Shown piece after piece: positions 46,931 to 60,193 of a DNA stretch of 64,000 nt. Location: contig OY282559.1 in assembly GCA_958295665.1 (NCBI GenBank), positions 272,998,047 through 273,062,046 on the forward strand. The letters are read 5' to 3'. The notes under the pieces were generated by a model. That model saw only the letters and a program-made list of their open reading frames with translations. It made no database searches and was not told the DNA's origin. Source of the DNA: Tipula vernalis. Lineage: Eukaryota; Arthropoda; Insecta; Diptera; Tipulidae. The position numbers and the translations under genes are program-made. Position 1 is the stretch's first letter. Each line of letters starts with the position of its first letter.

Positions 46931-48756
46931 CGGCTTCCATTCGGGAAAAGTGAATTTTCGCCGTAAAATGAACAAAAAGTCCGAATGGCTATTTTTAATT
47001 AAAAGTATATAATATGTACAACAAAACAATAAAATAATAATAATGATTATCTATTGCCGCTTATTTTTAATTCTTCATTTACAAATCAGAAATTTCATTC
47101 GGTACACGTAATACACTAAAAATCTTTAAATGACCAGAATGAATGACATTTTCTATTTTACTGCAAACTTTCCCTTCCATTTTGTTACATATACATTGAT
47201 TTTACAAAACACACATTTCATTTTGAAACTCAACGTAAACTTGCAATGAGTACATTGATGAATCGTTCTTCAATATTCATAATGAACCTCATTTAATTTT
47301 TCACAGAAACATTCATTGATAAATGAAAATTATGTAAATGAGTTTAGTTCCGGGCCCCGAATATAGTTCATCTAATGGGTCATTAGGAATTTCATCAAGA
47401 ATTCATCAGTTTACCTTTTACTAGGGTTTTGAAGAAATCATTTTATACGAAAAAATTCAACATTGCCCGGCCCCTTTTATAGCCGAAGGCACAACCATTA
47501 CCTGCATTTTTGATTTAAATTAGAAGATTTTTGAAAATCCAACCTCTTGCCACAACCATATCGACATCTTGTAGCATTACTCAAGTACAACAATACAATA
47601 TACAATCACAAATTATTTAGAACCTTTTTATTATAGAAGTTCTACCCTTGCCTTGAAAGACGTTTCTTGGCCAATTCAACTTCAAAGAGACCCCAAAACA
47701 TTTTAGCTATAAGTCTAATTAAATTCTGAATTTTATAATTTTTGTGTTTATGTAAGTGTGTGAAATTAAAAATTCACAACGCTACCCCCTTACACCAAAA
47801 TTATCTCTAAAAATGAACGAATTGTTTTTGGCAATACACACATCGAGTACATCAAGTAAAAATACCAAACAAGCCGATTTAATTAAATTACTCATGAATA
47901 AATTTACAAATTTCAAAATATTCAACGCATATTTAGAATACTGCTGAAAGAGCTACAAGATCTCGAAATTTCAATAAAATCATTTTTGTGGTATGTATCC
48001 AGCCAATTCTTATGAGCCCTGAACTAATCAACTAAAAATTTGCATTCGTTTAATATGTGGCTGCTGTGTTTGGCTGTGTGTGAATCAAAATTTGCAGTTT
48101 GTAAAAAAAATCTTGAATATTTGTCTTGCCAAATGGCATAATTAAATATTGACCATGTATTGTGCTCGAAAATCACGACGTGAAGTTTAAAATCGATTAT
48201 TAATCAAAATAAATAAATTACTGCACCCTTATAATTATTTACTGAACATTTAAAAATATGCCCGATAGCACAAAACTAATTTACGTTTTTTAATTGAATA
48301 AAAATGGTTTTTATCACACAATCCCATTTCCATAATTTTCGTTTTTTTTTATCGCTATTTTTATTTTCTAACCAAAGTGAAATTTAATACAATTTCCAAT
48401 TTGTGTAGAGAAAATAGAAAATTTTATTCATTTGACTTACCTTAAAATTATTAATTTTTATTTTTTTTTTTTTTTAATTTTTATTATTTATAAAAAAATA
48501 AAACTTTGTAATAAATAAAATGTATGTAAACTTAAAAAGTAACGGGGAGGGAGGGAAGGTCTGGTTCGTTAAACTTATTGTAATATTAAATTCATACAGT
48601 AACAGCCAAACGATGTTTGTTATTCGATGATGATTTAATACTATCTGATCGTTTTGGGGATGTATTACTAATATTATTACTATCACCACATTGTATATTA
48701 TTAGTTTTGTTATTATCACTTTTTATATTGTTTATTTGATTTAAATCAGCCTCCTG
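46931..48756. other. gap, includes the receptor's 3' flank
   Basis: No coding similarity. The last part (about 48480-48756) should be the 3' UTR of the glutamate receptor on the minus strand; a TTTATT at 48731-48736 (AATAAA on the minus strand) lies about 20 nt past the stop, and other AT-rich candidates lie farther on. Confidence 0.4.
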
Positions 48757-50394
48757 CTATAATAGATAATCATGATTATTGTGTCCACTAGCCGTCGTAT
48801 TGTTATTATTGTTATTACTTGTGTTACTTGTATTATTATGATTATTACTAGTCGTATTATTATTATTATGATTTATATTATTATTATTATTTATAAAACT
48901 ATTATTATGTATATCACTATTACTATTATGGATACTGTTACTTAAGACATTGTGTTGTTGTGGAGGCGATGCCGCACTCGTTTGAAATCCTATTGTTATT
49001 TTATTTATAACATTGGGATTGGATGATTGCTGAGTCGTTATGATACTTTGCCCATCGACATACGGGATAATACCAATACAATTTGTTGCGGCACCCGATA
49101 TTGTTGATATGGTGGTATTTGTGGCGCTTATTAAAGAAGTCGTTGTTGCATGCGATATTGTTGTACCCATTGTTACGGATGATGTTGTGGTTGGTGATGT
49201 ATCATATCCGGCTAGGATACTGGTTAGGTTTACGGTTTGTGTGGCGATCTCAACAAATTTTATTGATCGATTATGGCGAATGTCATCTAGAATAAGATAA
49301 GAATGTGTATTAATTTTTGTTTCACATTGTCTTGTACGTTTCTAAAGCTACAGCACGAAAGCAACTATGGTTCGTACAGTGATGCCCCTAATTCATCAGT
49401 CCTTGCGATAAATATTACGCTTGTTAGGAACTAAGTATGAGTCGTTTAAGCCACAAATAAGCCAAAAGTTTAGAAACGGAGATGATTTTACTAACTACTG
49501 TGCAAATTACGAATGATTTTAGGGGGGAAATCATTCACTGAGGTTTGCTCACCAAAAATAATATTTTGGGCTGACAACATATTTCTTCTTCATTGCTTTA
49601 AGATTAAAATAAATTATAATAATACACCAATAGTTAAAAAAAAAAAAAAAAACTTAAAATTTTTATACAAAACCTACCTCCTCCGGCCACCTGCGTTGAC
49701 TCATCCTGTGATATTGTCGATACCATTGGCGGATGATTAATTGTTTGTGTATTCAGTTTTTCATTTTGATTACATGTTGCGGCCGTCACAACCACAGTAG
49801 CCATCATTGATTGTCCGGAACCGGCACCACTTTTATTAAAACGGACGGGCATCATACTTTGTCGTACATTACGTTCGGGTCGTATCAAAATGATATATAA
49901 CTAGAAATAATCGAATAAAAACATAAATTAAATAATTTATTATTATTAAAAATCAATTTGTCGATAAATGCAAAACGAACGAACAAAAAAAATTGAATTT
50001 TTATAATTTTCTTGTGCATCTTTGTTCGCGATTTACAATAGCAACAACAACGACAAAAAAGTAATCGAAATTATCAATTTATTTCATCACACTTTAGAAT
50101 GTTGTTAAAATGCAGATACGAGTATAATAAGAATAGGGGAGACATAAATCCTTAATCAAATTAGGTTATTATCGATTTCAAGAAATCTTCTTTATAAAAA
50201 TTCAATTTTGCTGTGGTTTATGGAAATTTTAAATTCAATTACTTTTGGTGAAAAGAGACATGCAACTGTAACACTTGCAGATAAACTGATTGTCACCGAC
50301 ATTGATGTTATACGCAGTGGTACGTGATTTGCTGTACCAAAATACAGTGGTACAAATGCCAGCCAGATAACGCATGTTGTGTACATTGTAAAAC
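48757..50394 (-). CDS. mGluR: metabotropic glutamate receptor, last three exons (3' part)
   Basis: Class C G-protein-coupled receptor at the plasma membrane; glutamate binding outside activates G proteins inside. Exons: 50394-50243, 49900-49678, 49286-48757, with introns of 342 and 391 nt (GTAATT, GTAGGT donors; CTAG acceptors). The first begins mid-codon with 'FTMYTTCVIWLAFVPLYFG' (TM6), then 'TSMSVTISLSASVTVACLF' (TM7) and 'SPK'; the next starts 'LYIILIRPERNVRQSMMPVR', the conserved start of the cytoplasmic tail. The tail (about 250 residues) ends in a Thr/Ser-rich part and a long Asn-rich tract, terminating 'NHDYLL'. TM6-TM7 spelling matches insect group II-like mGluR closely. Upstream exons (ligand domain, TM1-5) are not in the window, so the intron before 50394 is at least 13.6 kb. 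No break seen. Confidence 0.92.
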
Positions 50395-51778
50395 CTGTAA
50401 CGAGGTAAAAAGGAACAAAAAATTATTCTAAATAAATCATTAAAGCTTAATATTTATTGAATGAAATAATATTGATGCTCCAATCCAAATGAAATGTGTA
50501 AATTCCACGCAGTACTACTTTTAAGCCCCTTATCGAAATACTACTCTCCTTTGATTATAAAAAATTGTAATGTAATGCAAAATTTAAATAATTATTTTTA
50601 ATTGATTTTGCTGAGAAATTTAAATTTTCATAGTCGGAAATAATCGATAAACACGACTTTATAGGAGTGTCTGTTTGTTATTTTGAAGCAAATGCCTCTT
50701 TTTAATTTTTTTTACAATATTTAATAGGATACCTAAACAAAAACCTAATCTGCCCTTTAACCCATCTCGACTCTTAAGATTGTTATTTAAAATGCAGTGT
50801 AGTTTGAATTTTTTTACCCAGAATGCATTTTGATGTATATATTACGGTTAACGTCCATAGAGCGGCAAATGTGTCCATTCGCCGGTAAATAATATTCCGA
50901 GTAGTCTAAATGAAGTAATTAATCAATTGTCTGTACTAGAAATTATCCTTTGTCGCCTCTGCAGCCTTTATCATCATAAGGAGACGAGACCACTACATTT
51001 CCATAAAGCTATTTAACCTACTCAATTTTACATCATTTTTGTATTGCCGTTATTCTACAAGAATACAGCAACTAATTGAAGTTGCAGAATAGAAAATGTT
51101 ACTCTAAAAATCTTCAGAATTGCAAACAATAGTAATTTCAGATATTCAGCAAATCCCGAGCTCTCCCAAAAAAAATTTTCAACCTGTCTTCAAATCAACC
51201 CTTAAACAATTTCTCAACCAAAGAACTCAATTAACCCCAATACAAGCCACCTAAATCCTAACTCAACTTCAACTCGACTTAACTCGAACCTAATCTCAAC
51301 CCTCTGCTCAGCTCCACACTTACTATCCAACCCAATCCCAAAATTATCTCGTTTTTATAATTAAACAAAATTATTTTATTGGTATAAGTTTATGCTGTCG
51401 TATAAATTTATGCTCATTTCTATAAGTTTATGCTGCCTTTCTCACATAACCACACAGAGAAATGTTAAATTTGAACAATATAATTTTTAACAATTGTATA
51501 TTACTCAAAATAACTAAATTTAAGTTATTGATTTGAACAAACCTAAAATTTGAATCAAAAATGTTCAATTTTACATGGGTTCTTATGGGAATTCGTAAAA
51601 TGGATCCCCCTTAAATTAAGCTTCATTTAAAATTGGTCTTACAAGGATTTTATGTATAGGGGACCTTGGTTTAATCTACATGTAAATACATACATACTAA
51701 GTTGGTATCTTAATTTAATGTACGGAATATACCATCTGATCAAATTTGACCCGAATCGGTAATTTTTATTTTTTTCTA
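50395..51778. other. intron of the glutamate receptor, proximal part
   Basis: No exon seen. It includes a low-complexity pyrimidine/adenine-rich tract with 'caactc', 'caaccc' words (51170-51345) and three near copies of 'tataagtttatgctg' (51380-51435). Confidence 0.45.
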
Positions 51779-52422
51779 AGTTCGTACAATCTTCTTTGAC
51801 ATTCGTATGACGTTTGAGCAGAATACGTCCATTAGTGTTAGTTTGGCAGCCATTTGTTTAGGACGCGAAAAGTTTGTCTGGCGATTTTTACTATGGAAAA
51901 AAAATTGAACAACGAGTTTGCTTGGTAACGAGATTTGGGTTTATAAATATGACGTCGAAACTGCTCAACAGAATCTGCTATTACAATCTAGCCAATGGCG
52001 CAGCAAAAATGAGCCAACACCGAAAAAACCACGTCAAAGTCGATCGAAAATCAAAGTAATGCTCATCGTTTTCTTCGATTACCGTGGTGTGGTTCACCAT
52101 GAATTCGTTCCAGAGGGTCAAACGGTCAATAAAGCATTCTAAATGGTCGTTTTGATGTGTCTACGTGAAGCAATTCATCGTAAACCGTCAGATTTGTGGG
52201 CAAACAATTCATGGATTTGTCACCATGATAATGCGCCATCACATTCATTCAGCTCCCTGTGACTTTTTCCTGTTTCGTTCAAACTCGTTGTTAAATTTTT
52301 TGTTCCATAGTAAAAATCGCCAGACAAACTTTTCGCGTCGTAAACAAATGGCTGCCAAAATCACACTAATTGACGTATTCTGCTCAAACGTCACACGAAA
52401 GTCAAAGGAGGTTGTACCAACT
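51779..52422 (+). mobile_element. internally deleted mariner with about 120 bp TIRs
   Basis: Long inverted ends pair 51779-51899 with 52305-52422 ('gacgtttgagcagaatacgt', 'aaaagtttgtctggcgattt' are in the left arm). TA flanks both ends (51777-51778, 52423-52424). Between them a mariner transposase remnant: 'GNEIWVYKYDVETAQQ', 'VFFDYRGVVHHEFVPEGQTV', 'NNSWICHHDNAPSH'. N-terminal half and third Asp are missing. Flank 51720-51770 also pairs, inverted, with 60205-60250 beyond the endogenous retrovirus, so a larger inverted structure existed before that insertion. Confidence 0.85.
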
Positions 52423-52465
52423 TAAGAAAAAAAAAAATATAATTTATCGATTCGGTTTACGCGCG

Positions 52466-52954
52466 AGTTACGACATCCCGGATGTCCAACAACAACAACA
52501 ACCCAAGCAACATTTATTTTAAAATCATATTTCATAAATTCCAAATATTTTATATTTCTTTATTTTAAAATCACATTTCCATTATACATGGAAATTCTAA
52601 ATAGTTTATATAAAATCATATTTCATAAAATCGTATAAATGTTTTTATTAAGAATCTAATCATATTTCAAATTATATTTTCACACAATAAATTGTGTTAA
52701 CGTAGACAAAACCGTATTTTTTATAGATAATAATTTCCACATTAGATTCAGATTGTATTTGCATTTTGTCGAGGGCATATCGACAAAAATAATAGTACAT
52801 CGGTAATTAAGTAAATTTAAGTAGATTAAGAAACAATAAAATTATAAATTAAACTAATAAAGATTTACTGAATAAAATTATAAAAAATAATAATAATGAA
52901 TAAATGTAATAAAATTAATAAAAGTTAAAGTACAAAAATATAATTAAAAATATA
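52466..52954 (+). repeat. 5' LTR of the env-bearing element
   Basis: 489 bp, same as 59705-60193. The start 'gacatcccggatgtc' is a short palindrome. Its 3' boundary is set by where the two copies cease to match. Confidence 0.92.
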
Positions 52955-52965
52955 GGATTCGGCTT

Positions 52966-53008
52966 CTTGGCTTATCTGTCCGAGAGAATATCGGACAGAT
53001 AAGCCAAG
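52966..53008 (+). other. perfect 18-bp hairpin after the 5' LTR
   Basis: Arms CTTGGCTTATCTGTCCGA (52966-52983) and its exact reverse complement (52991-53008) with a 7-nt loop. It occupies the place of the primer-binding and packaging region. GTAAGC at about 53033 may be the env splice donor. Confidence 0.75.
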
Positions 53009-53086
53009 GATCATGCAGCTGTACTTGTTCTGGTAAGCGACAATATTTTTACAAATTATATTTATTGAGTATATTCATCCCTGTTC

Positions 53087-54417
53087 ATGTCCTTTAAATT
53101 TAGAATTTTAAATAAGTGCAATAATTCTCATTCGACAGAAGCATATAGTTTTAGAGATTTAGTAGATATTAAGTTAAACTACCCAAGTAATTGTTCAAAA
53201 ATGAATGTTAAAGAACAACTAGATCAGCTTAGGATCCCAGATGCCATCAAAGACTTACCGCATTTCGACGGTAATAGTCGAACATTATTCGACTTTATAG
53301 AAAATGTCGAAGAAATTTTAGCTTTAGTGAAAAATTTAGATGGTACGCCAAATGGGAAGATTATTCTTAGGGCGGTTAGGAATAAAGTAATAGGAGGGGC
53401 CAATGAAGTGCTAAATATGTATGGCACTCCATTGCATTGGGAAAATATAAAAACTAATCTTGTGAATCATTATAGTGATAAAAGAAACGAGACTAGTTTA
53501 GTGAAAGATCTCCATAGACTTAGCCAAGGAGTAGAATCAATTGAATTTTATTATTCAAAAATTATCGATATTTATTCAACAATAATGAATAACATTAAAG
53601 TAAACGAAAGAGATCAGAATGTATTAAGATCTAAACAAACTTTATATGAAGAGATGTGCAGGAATATATTCGTTTCTGGCATTAGAGAACCTTTAGGGTC
53701 TACAGTAAGAGCAATGCGACCCACATCACTGAGTGAAGCTTTTTCATTCTGTTTAAAGGAACAGAACATTAGCTATCTGAAAACCCCAAATTATAGTAAA
53801 ATTAACACCCCAATAAGGAAACCATTACATATTAAACCCCTAATTATACACAACCTAATAACACATATTATAGATCTAATGCACCCATAAACTTACCCAG
53901 TTCTTTTCAACCTAGATTTAATCACAATCAATACAATCAATTTACTCCTCAAAGACCTAATTTTCAACCGAATTTTAATACCTTCAGACCTAATTTCCAA
54001 CCGAACTTTAATACCTTTAGACCCAATTTCAATCAATTAAGACCATATGTGCAAAAACCAGCACCAAATAACTATCCCCAGCCTATGGACACATCGAGTG
54101 GTCATTCTAAATTTAAAAACCCAATTAGAAATAATAATAATAATTATAGTAATAATAATAATTTCCTTCGACCAACGGGTCAACCAAGATTTCACGTAGA
54201 AGAATTATTTACGTTAGAAAATAATTCTCCAAATAATTCACGAGATGATGGTAATCATCTTAATGAACATAACTCTGAAAATTCATATTATATTAACTAT
54301 CCAGTTGAAAACAACCCACAAATCGATTTGCAGAGTGAACAATATTGCCCAGTAGAAAACGAAATTGACGATCAGGATTTTCCTTTACCTGCCTCGGAAC
54401 TCAACTCGGATATTTAG
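53087..54417 (+). pseudogene. gag of the env-bearing element, broken
   Basis: Structural protein of the particle. The first frame (53087-53890; initiation at 53087 or 53201 is open) has the helical capsid-like part ('GNSRTLFDFIENVEEILALV', 'YGTPLHWENIKTNLVNHY'). After a frame change near 53850 the second part is Asn/Pro-rich with two copies of 'NFQPNFNTFRP' and ends at 54417. No zinc knuckle is seen, as is common in gypsy-type gag. Not functional as it stands. Confidence 0.8.
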
Positions 54418-57400
54418 ACATTAACAAACATCAATCATCTCTTCTACCGTACATACATATAAAAGGGCCAAATAATCAACTTTTTAAATTTTTAATAGAT
54501 ACAGGAAGTAATTAATCTTTCATTAGACCTAACCTTGTAAATCCGGAACTTATTAAAACTATCGATCCCGTCAAAATTAAAACTGTATTTAATACTCATT
54601 CCTTAAATAAGCAGATAATTGTAGAAGGGCTAGATGAATTTAGAACAAAAGAAAAACTTCAATTCCTATTATTCAGTTTTCATAATTACTTCGATGGGCT
54701 AATCGGTTTAGAGCTCATGCAACAATTACAAATAAAACTTGATTTTCAAAATTCAACTTAAGAAACCAAAGATGGGATAAGAATTCCATTAATTTTTAAG
54801 CCAAATTTTATGTCAAAACCATATAAAATAGAATCTGAAAGCAAATTAATCGCACACTTACCTGTCGATGTACAGAGTGGCGACATTTACATCAAACCAG
54901 TGAAAATTAAAGATCAGTTAATAATCCCCGAAGGTATATACCAGTGTAAGAATTGGTATGCATACGTTGAAGTAATCAATTTTTCCAACGTTCCACAAAC
55001 TTTCATTATTGACCAACCCATAAAAGTCGAATCTCTTAAAAATAATAGTCGAGCTGAAATTCATAATTTCACAGTAAATAATTTCAATAATGACAATAAC
55101 ATTGAAACACCAGATAAAGATATTTTAGACTTAATTCGAATAAATCATTTAAATAACGAAGAAAAAACGACAATAGCCAAATTATGTAAAGATTTCGAAG
55201 ATATATTCTATAAAGATGGACAAAATTTATCTTTTACCAATCAAATTAAACACTCCATTCAGACAATCGATAATATTCCTATCTATAGTAAATCGTACAG
55301 ATACCCTTACGTACATAAAGAGGAAGTTCAAAAACAAATTTCGAAGATGCTAGAACAAGGCGTTATAAGGCCAAGTTTCTCGCCATGGTCATCACCGATT
55401 TGGATTGTTCCCAAAAAATCAGACGCTAGTGGAAAACAAAAATGGAGACTCGTAATAGACTATAGCAAGCTTAACGAGAAAACAGTAGACGACCGATATC
55501 CTCTTCCAAATATAAACGAAATCCTCGATAAACTAGGAAAGTGCATGTATTTTACTACATTCGATTTGGCATCGGGATTTCATCAAATTGAAATCAAATC
55601 CGAGGATATACCAAAAACAGCATTCAATGTAGAAAACGGTCATTACGAATTTGTTCGAATGCCGTTTGGTTTAAAGAATGCCCCGTCGACCTTTCAACGG
55701 GTCATGGACAATGTTTTGCAAGACCTACAAGGCAAAATTTGCTTGTGTTATATGGATGATATAATCATCTTTTCAACATCACTCCAAGAACATCGAGAAA
55801 GTCTTGTAAAAGTATTTACAAAGCTCAGAGAAGCTAATCTTAAAATCCAAACTGATAAATCCGAATTCCTCCATAAGGAGATCTCATTTTTAGGACATTT
55901 AGTAACAAGTGAAGGAGTTAAACCTAACCTAGATAAAATAAGAGCAGTGAAAAATTTCCCTTTACCCCGTACAGAAAAACAAATTAAATCCTTTTTAGGG
56001 TTGTTGGGTTACTACAGGAAATTTATTAAGGATTTCGCCAAAATTACAAAACCGCTGACTGAATGTTTGAGAAAAACAAACAAAATAACTTTAGATTCTA
56101 AATACATCGAATGTTTTGAAACATGTAAGAATTTATTGTGCAACGATCCCATACTACAATATCTGGACTTTTCTAAACCTTTTAATTTGACAGCAGACGC
56201 TAGTAACTTTGCTCTAGGAGCCGTATTATCTCAAGGACCAATAGGATCCGATAAACCAATTTGCTACGCCAGTAGAACCCTAACTCAAACAGAAACAAAC
56301 TACAGCACCATAGAAAAGGAACTTCTAGCCATTGAATGGGCTACTAAATAAATCCGACCGTATTTATATGGAAGGAAATTCAAAATCATAACGGATCATA
56401 AACCATTGACATGGTTAATGTCACTAAAAGAACCAAATTCGAAGCTAATCCGTTGGAGATTAAAACTCGAAGAATTCGATTACGAAATTGTCTATAAAAA
56501 AGGTGTTCAAAATACAAATGCAGATGCATTGTCACGAATAGAAATACATTTAAATGAAACCGATAATTCCACGCAAGAGAACAGTAACGATGAAACAATA
56601 TCATCAATGAGTTCAACCGAAGAAAATTCAACAAGAGGACTTCCGATATCAAGTAGACCTCTAAATGAATTTACACACCAACTAGTTTTAGAAAGAAATG
56701 ATAATTTAAACTCAGATATAAAATTAAAAATATTATTTACAAATAAAAGAAGATACACAATAAAACAGAATAATCTAGATAACGAGGACGTTATAACGAA
56801 TATTATAAAAAATTATACCTTACCAAAAAAAGTAACAGGTATATTTACTGATGATGAAACATTTAAGGTAGTTGAATTAGTATATAATAAATTTTTTAAT
56901 AACGGTATTTTTAAATTAGTTAGATGTAAGATATTATTAGAAGATGAAAGCAATAGAGAAAAACAAGAAACCATTATTCGAGATTACGATAATAGATCAA
57001 ATCATCGAGGAATAAACGAAACATGGTCACATTTGAAACGACAATATTATTTTCCCAAAATGAAAACTCTGATAACAAAGATCATTAATAATTGCGATAT
57101 TTGTGCTAGATTTAAATATGAAAGGAACACAAAACCTTTAAAATTCGAACTAACAGAAACTCCAGCTAAACCTCTGGAAATTTTACACATAGATATTTAC
57201 TCGGTACATAACGAAACCTTCCTAACCATAATTGATAAATTTAGTAAATTTTCCAGTGCTTATTTACTAAACGGTAGAAATAGTATAAATATTATAAAAT
57301 CACTAAAACATTTCTTTTCACACCATGGAATCCCCAAAAAAATAATTGTAGACAATGGGGCCGAATTCGTTTCGGTAATTTTCCAAGATTTCGTTAAATT

Positions 57401-58007
57401 ATATAACATACAATTACATTGCACCTCAGCCAAGAATTCAACCGGAAATTCTCCCGTAGAGAGATTTCACTCTACAATAACTGAAATCATTAGAATAATC
57501 TATAACCAAAATAAAACTAAATCGATAGGAGAAATAATGAATGAAGCCATCATAACATATAATAATTCCATACACTCTACGACTAAGTTGACTCCCTTTG
57601 AACTAATATCAGGTCATATTAACGAACTTAATCCAGTAACTACACCAACCAATGTATTAAGTGGACAAGATTATCTTCAAAATCACATACAAAATTACGA
57701 AAACCTAACCAAACTTGTTCATGATAGGAATTTGGAAACGAAACAGAAAATAATAAACAAATTAAATAAAAACCGTGTAGATCCCCCAGACTTTAAACCC
57801 GACGAACAGATTTACGAATTAGAAAATAGAAGAAATAAGTTAGCCCCTAGATTCATGACACATAAGGTAGTAAAGAATAACAAAATTACATTAATTACAA
57901 ATAGACGTAAGGTTCACAAACAGAAAATAAGGGAAAGAGAAAATTCCAAAACAATTTATCAAGTAATAACAACAACTCAAACGAGCCTAACTCCAGTGAG
58001 TAGGTGA
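54418..58007 (+). pseudogene. pol of the env-bearing element, broken
   Basis: Protease: 'DTGSN' followed by a TAA at 54513-54515. RT and RNase H are in the frame 54810-56351: '[13 protein letters not shown]', '[12 protein letters not shown]', catalytic '[10 protein letters not shown]' (about 55750), '[11 protein letters not shown]', RNase H '[15 protein letters not shown]'. A TAA at 56349-56351 stops it; the same frame continues to 58007 with 'KIITDHKPLTWL', the integrase zinc finger ('CDICARF'), 'IIDKFSKFSSAYL', 'IIVDNGAEF' and 'GNSPVERFHSTI'. The two stops and a further break near 54760 make it inactive. Apart from those the domains are complete. Confidence 0.87.
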
Positions 58008-58029
58008 AAATTTTCCCAATATTAATATT

Positions 58030-59690
58030 GAGGAAGTGTGATAAGTTGTATTTTCAGCCTCAATAATAATACATAAACGTAATTTCAGGTTCATCCTCTT
58101 CAAAATACCGCAAGGACAAAAAATAGAGATACATGACTTAACAAATAACAGAGGACTGTTACCACTAAAATTAGGCGATGCCAGAGTCATCGAAACTTAT
58201 TCAAAATTGGTACATATAATAAATATAACTGACTACGAATTGAACATACAACTAATACAACGAAATATTGAAAGTATATGCAATAGAACGGAAAACAGAA
58301 TACAATACAAGCAAAAGATAGTCATGCTAAAACGAAAATATAACATACTATTAAATAATTTGAATTTAATTAAACCAAAATATAGACTCAAACGTGGACT
58401 CATTAACGGACTAGGATCTGTAGTTAAAACGATAACTGGAAACATGGACCACGACGATTACGTCGAGATCAACAAAAACATAGATATTCTTAAATCAAAC
58501 CAGTATAATTTAGAACATCAGGTAAACAACCAAATAATAATTAATGAACGTATGATACAAAGTTTTAATAACATTTCTGAACATATTAACAACCAACAAA
58601 ATACTTTAGAAGACCATATAAATAGATTTCAAAACGAAATAGTGGATAAACTAAACCACGTAGAACATATGTTAAAAGTCAATCAATACTTTTTGATCTA
58701 TTATTCTTTGACATTCAAATGTTGAATAAGCATTTGGAAGACATTCTAGAATCCGTAACTTTAGCCAAATTAAAAATAATTTCAAAACACATCCTACACC
58801 CACAAGAAATAGAATATATCCATGAAAAGCTCAAACAACAAAACATTAATGTTAAAGTCGACGAGAATGTATACGAGTTTTTAGAATTAAGCGCATATTT
58901 TAACCAATCTAATATAATCTTCATTGTCCAAATACCTACCTTTTATCCCGAATCATTCGAATTCTATAGATTGAAACAATTACCTATCAATAATACTTAC
59001 ACCCTAGAATTGAAATCCCAATTCCTTTTACTCAATAAATATTTTTATCAATATGTCGACAAACCATGCATGAAAATTGAGCAAACAAGATATTGCTTCA
59101 AAACAAAGTTATTGAAAAACACACCAGAGGGATGTATAGCAAACTTGATCAACAATAAACCAGCACATTGCAGTATGATTGAGGAGACAATTGAAGATAC
59201 CGTTGAACCAATCGAACAAAACTATTTGTTCGTACTTACTCACACAGAAATCATGATGGAAACCACATGTAACAAGGACGCACAACATAAAATACTGAAG
59301 GGAATGGCGTTAATATACTTCGAAAACTGTACAATAAAGATAAACAACATTCAATATTCCAGTAAATATGCAACATTCTGGGATTCTGTACAAATAATCT
59401 CAACATTATACAACGAAATTAATACATCGATAACAATGAAAAATTTAACATTGGATAAGTTAAATTTATGGACAACAAAAAACACAGAAGCCATTAACAT
59501 AATAAATTTAAGAAATAATAATAACCATATTTCCATTATAGGAGCATTATGCGTTACAATCTCAATTGTAGTAGGAATCATCATCATGATACGACTGACG
59601 CAAAAGACAGCAATAATGGAACCAGGTCCAGATCCTCCAGCCAACTTACCACAGCCAATTCAGCTCAGTTGGCCTTCGCTTCATTCTTAG
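58030..59690 (+). pseudogene. env glycoprotein of the env-bearing element, broken
   Basis: Errantivirus envelope, related to baculovirus F proteins; a membrane fusion glycoprotein. Two frames are seen, 58207-58725 and 58719-59690, with a frame change near 58690. The first has a furin-type site RLKR (residues 60-63 of that frame) followed by a Gly-rich fusion-peptide-like start and a long coiled-coil-like helix. The second has Cys-containing ectodomain sequence and a single hydrophobic membrane segment near 59530-59590, then a short tail. Upstream coding (58070-58206) probably belongs to it after splicing; AG sites at about 58056 and 58089 are candidates. Broken as it stands. Confidence 0.8.
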
Positions 59691-59704
59691 GGGGGAGGGG
59701 GGGG

Positions 59705-60193
59705 AGTTACGACATCCCGGATGTCCAACAACAACAACAACCCAAGCAACATTTATTTTAAAATCATATTTCATAAATTCCAAATATTTTATATTTCTTT
59801 ATTTTAAAATCACATTTCCATTATACATGGAAATTCTAAATAGTTTATATAAAATCATATTTCATAAAATCGTATAAATGTTTTTATTAAGAATCTAATC
59901 ATATTTCAAATTATATTTTCACACAATAAATTGTGTTAACGTAGACAAAACCGTATTTTTTATAGATAATAATTTCCACATTAGATTCAGATTGTATTTG
60001 CATTTTGTCGAGGGCATATCGACAAAAATAATAGTACATCGGTAATTAAGTAAATTTAAGTAGATTAAGAAACAATAAAATTATAAATTAAACTAATAAA
60101 GATTTACTGAATAAAATTATAAAAAATAATAATAATGAATAAATGTAATAAAATTAATAAAAGTTAAAGTACAAAAATATAATTAAAAATATA
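59705..60193 (+). repeat. 3' LTR of the env-bearing element
   Basis: Preceded by a G-rich tract (59691-59704) that acts as polypurine tract. Same as the 5' LTR in my reading. Confidence 0.92.

Larger units (their letters stand above)
52466..60193 (+). mobile_element. env-bearing Ty3/gypsy (errantivirus-like) endogenous retrovirus
   Basis: This 7.7 kb element has gag, pol and env in that order between 489 bp LTRs that I read as identical. LTRs start AGTTAC, as usual for gypsy-type insect retroviruses. CGCG stands before the 5' LTR (52462-52465) and again shortly after the 3' LTR (60197-60200, three bases past the last shared base), a likely 4-base target of the alternating Y-R type this group prefers. 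Gag, protease, RNase H and env are each broken by at least one stop or frame change, so it is a defective copy although recently inserted. It lies in the mGluR upstream intron, opposite to that gene. Confidence 0.92.

Noticed and set aside
49040..49300. Plus-strand frames opposite the glutamate receptor exon
   Set aside because: Antisense of the Thr/Asn-rich receptor tail.
52466..60193. An intact infectious retrovirus
   Set aside because: Gag, pol and env each have stops or frame changes in this sequence.
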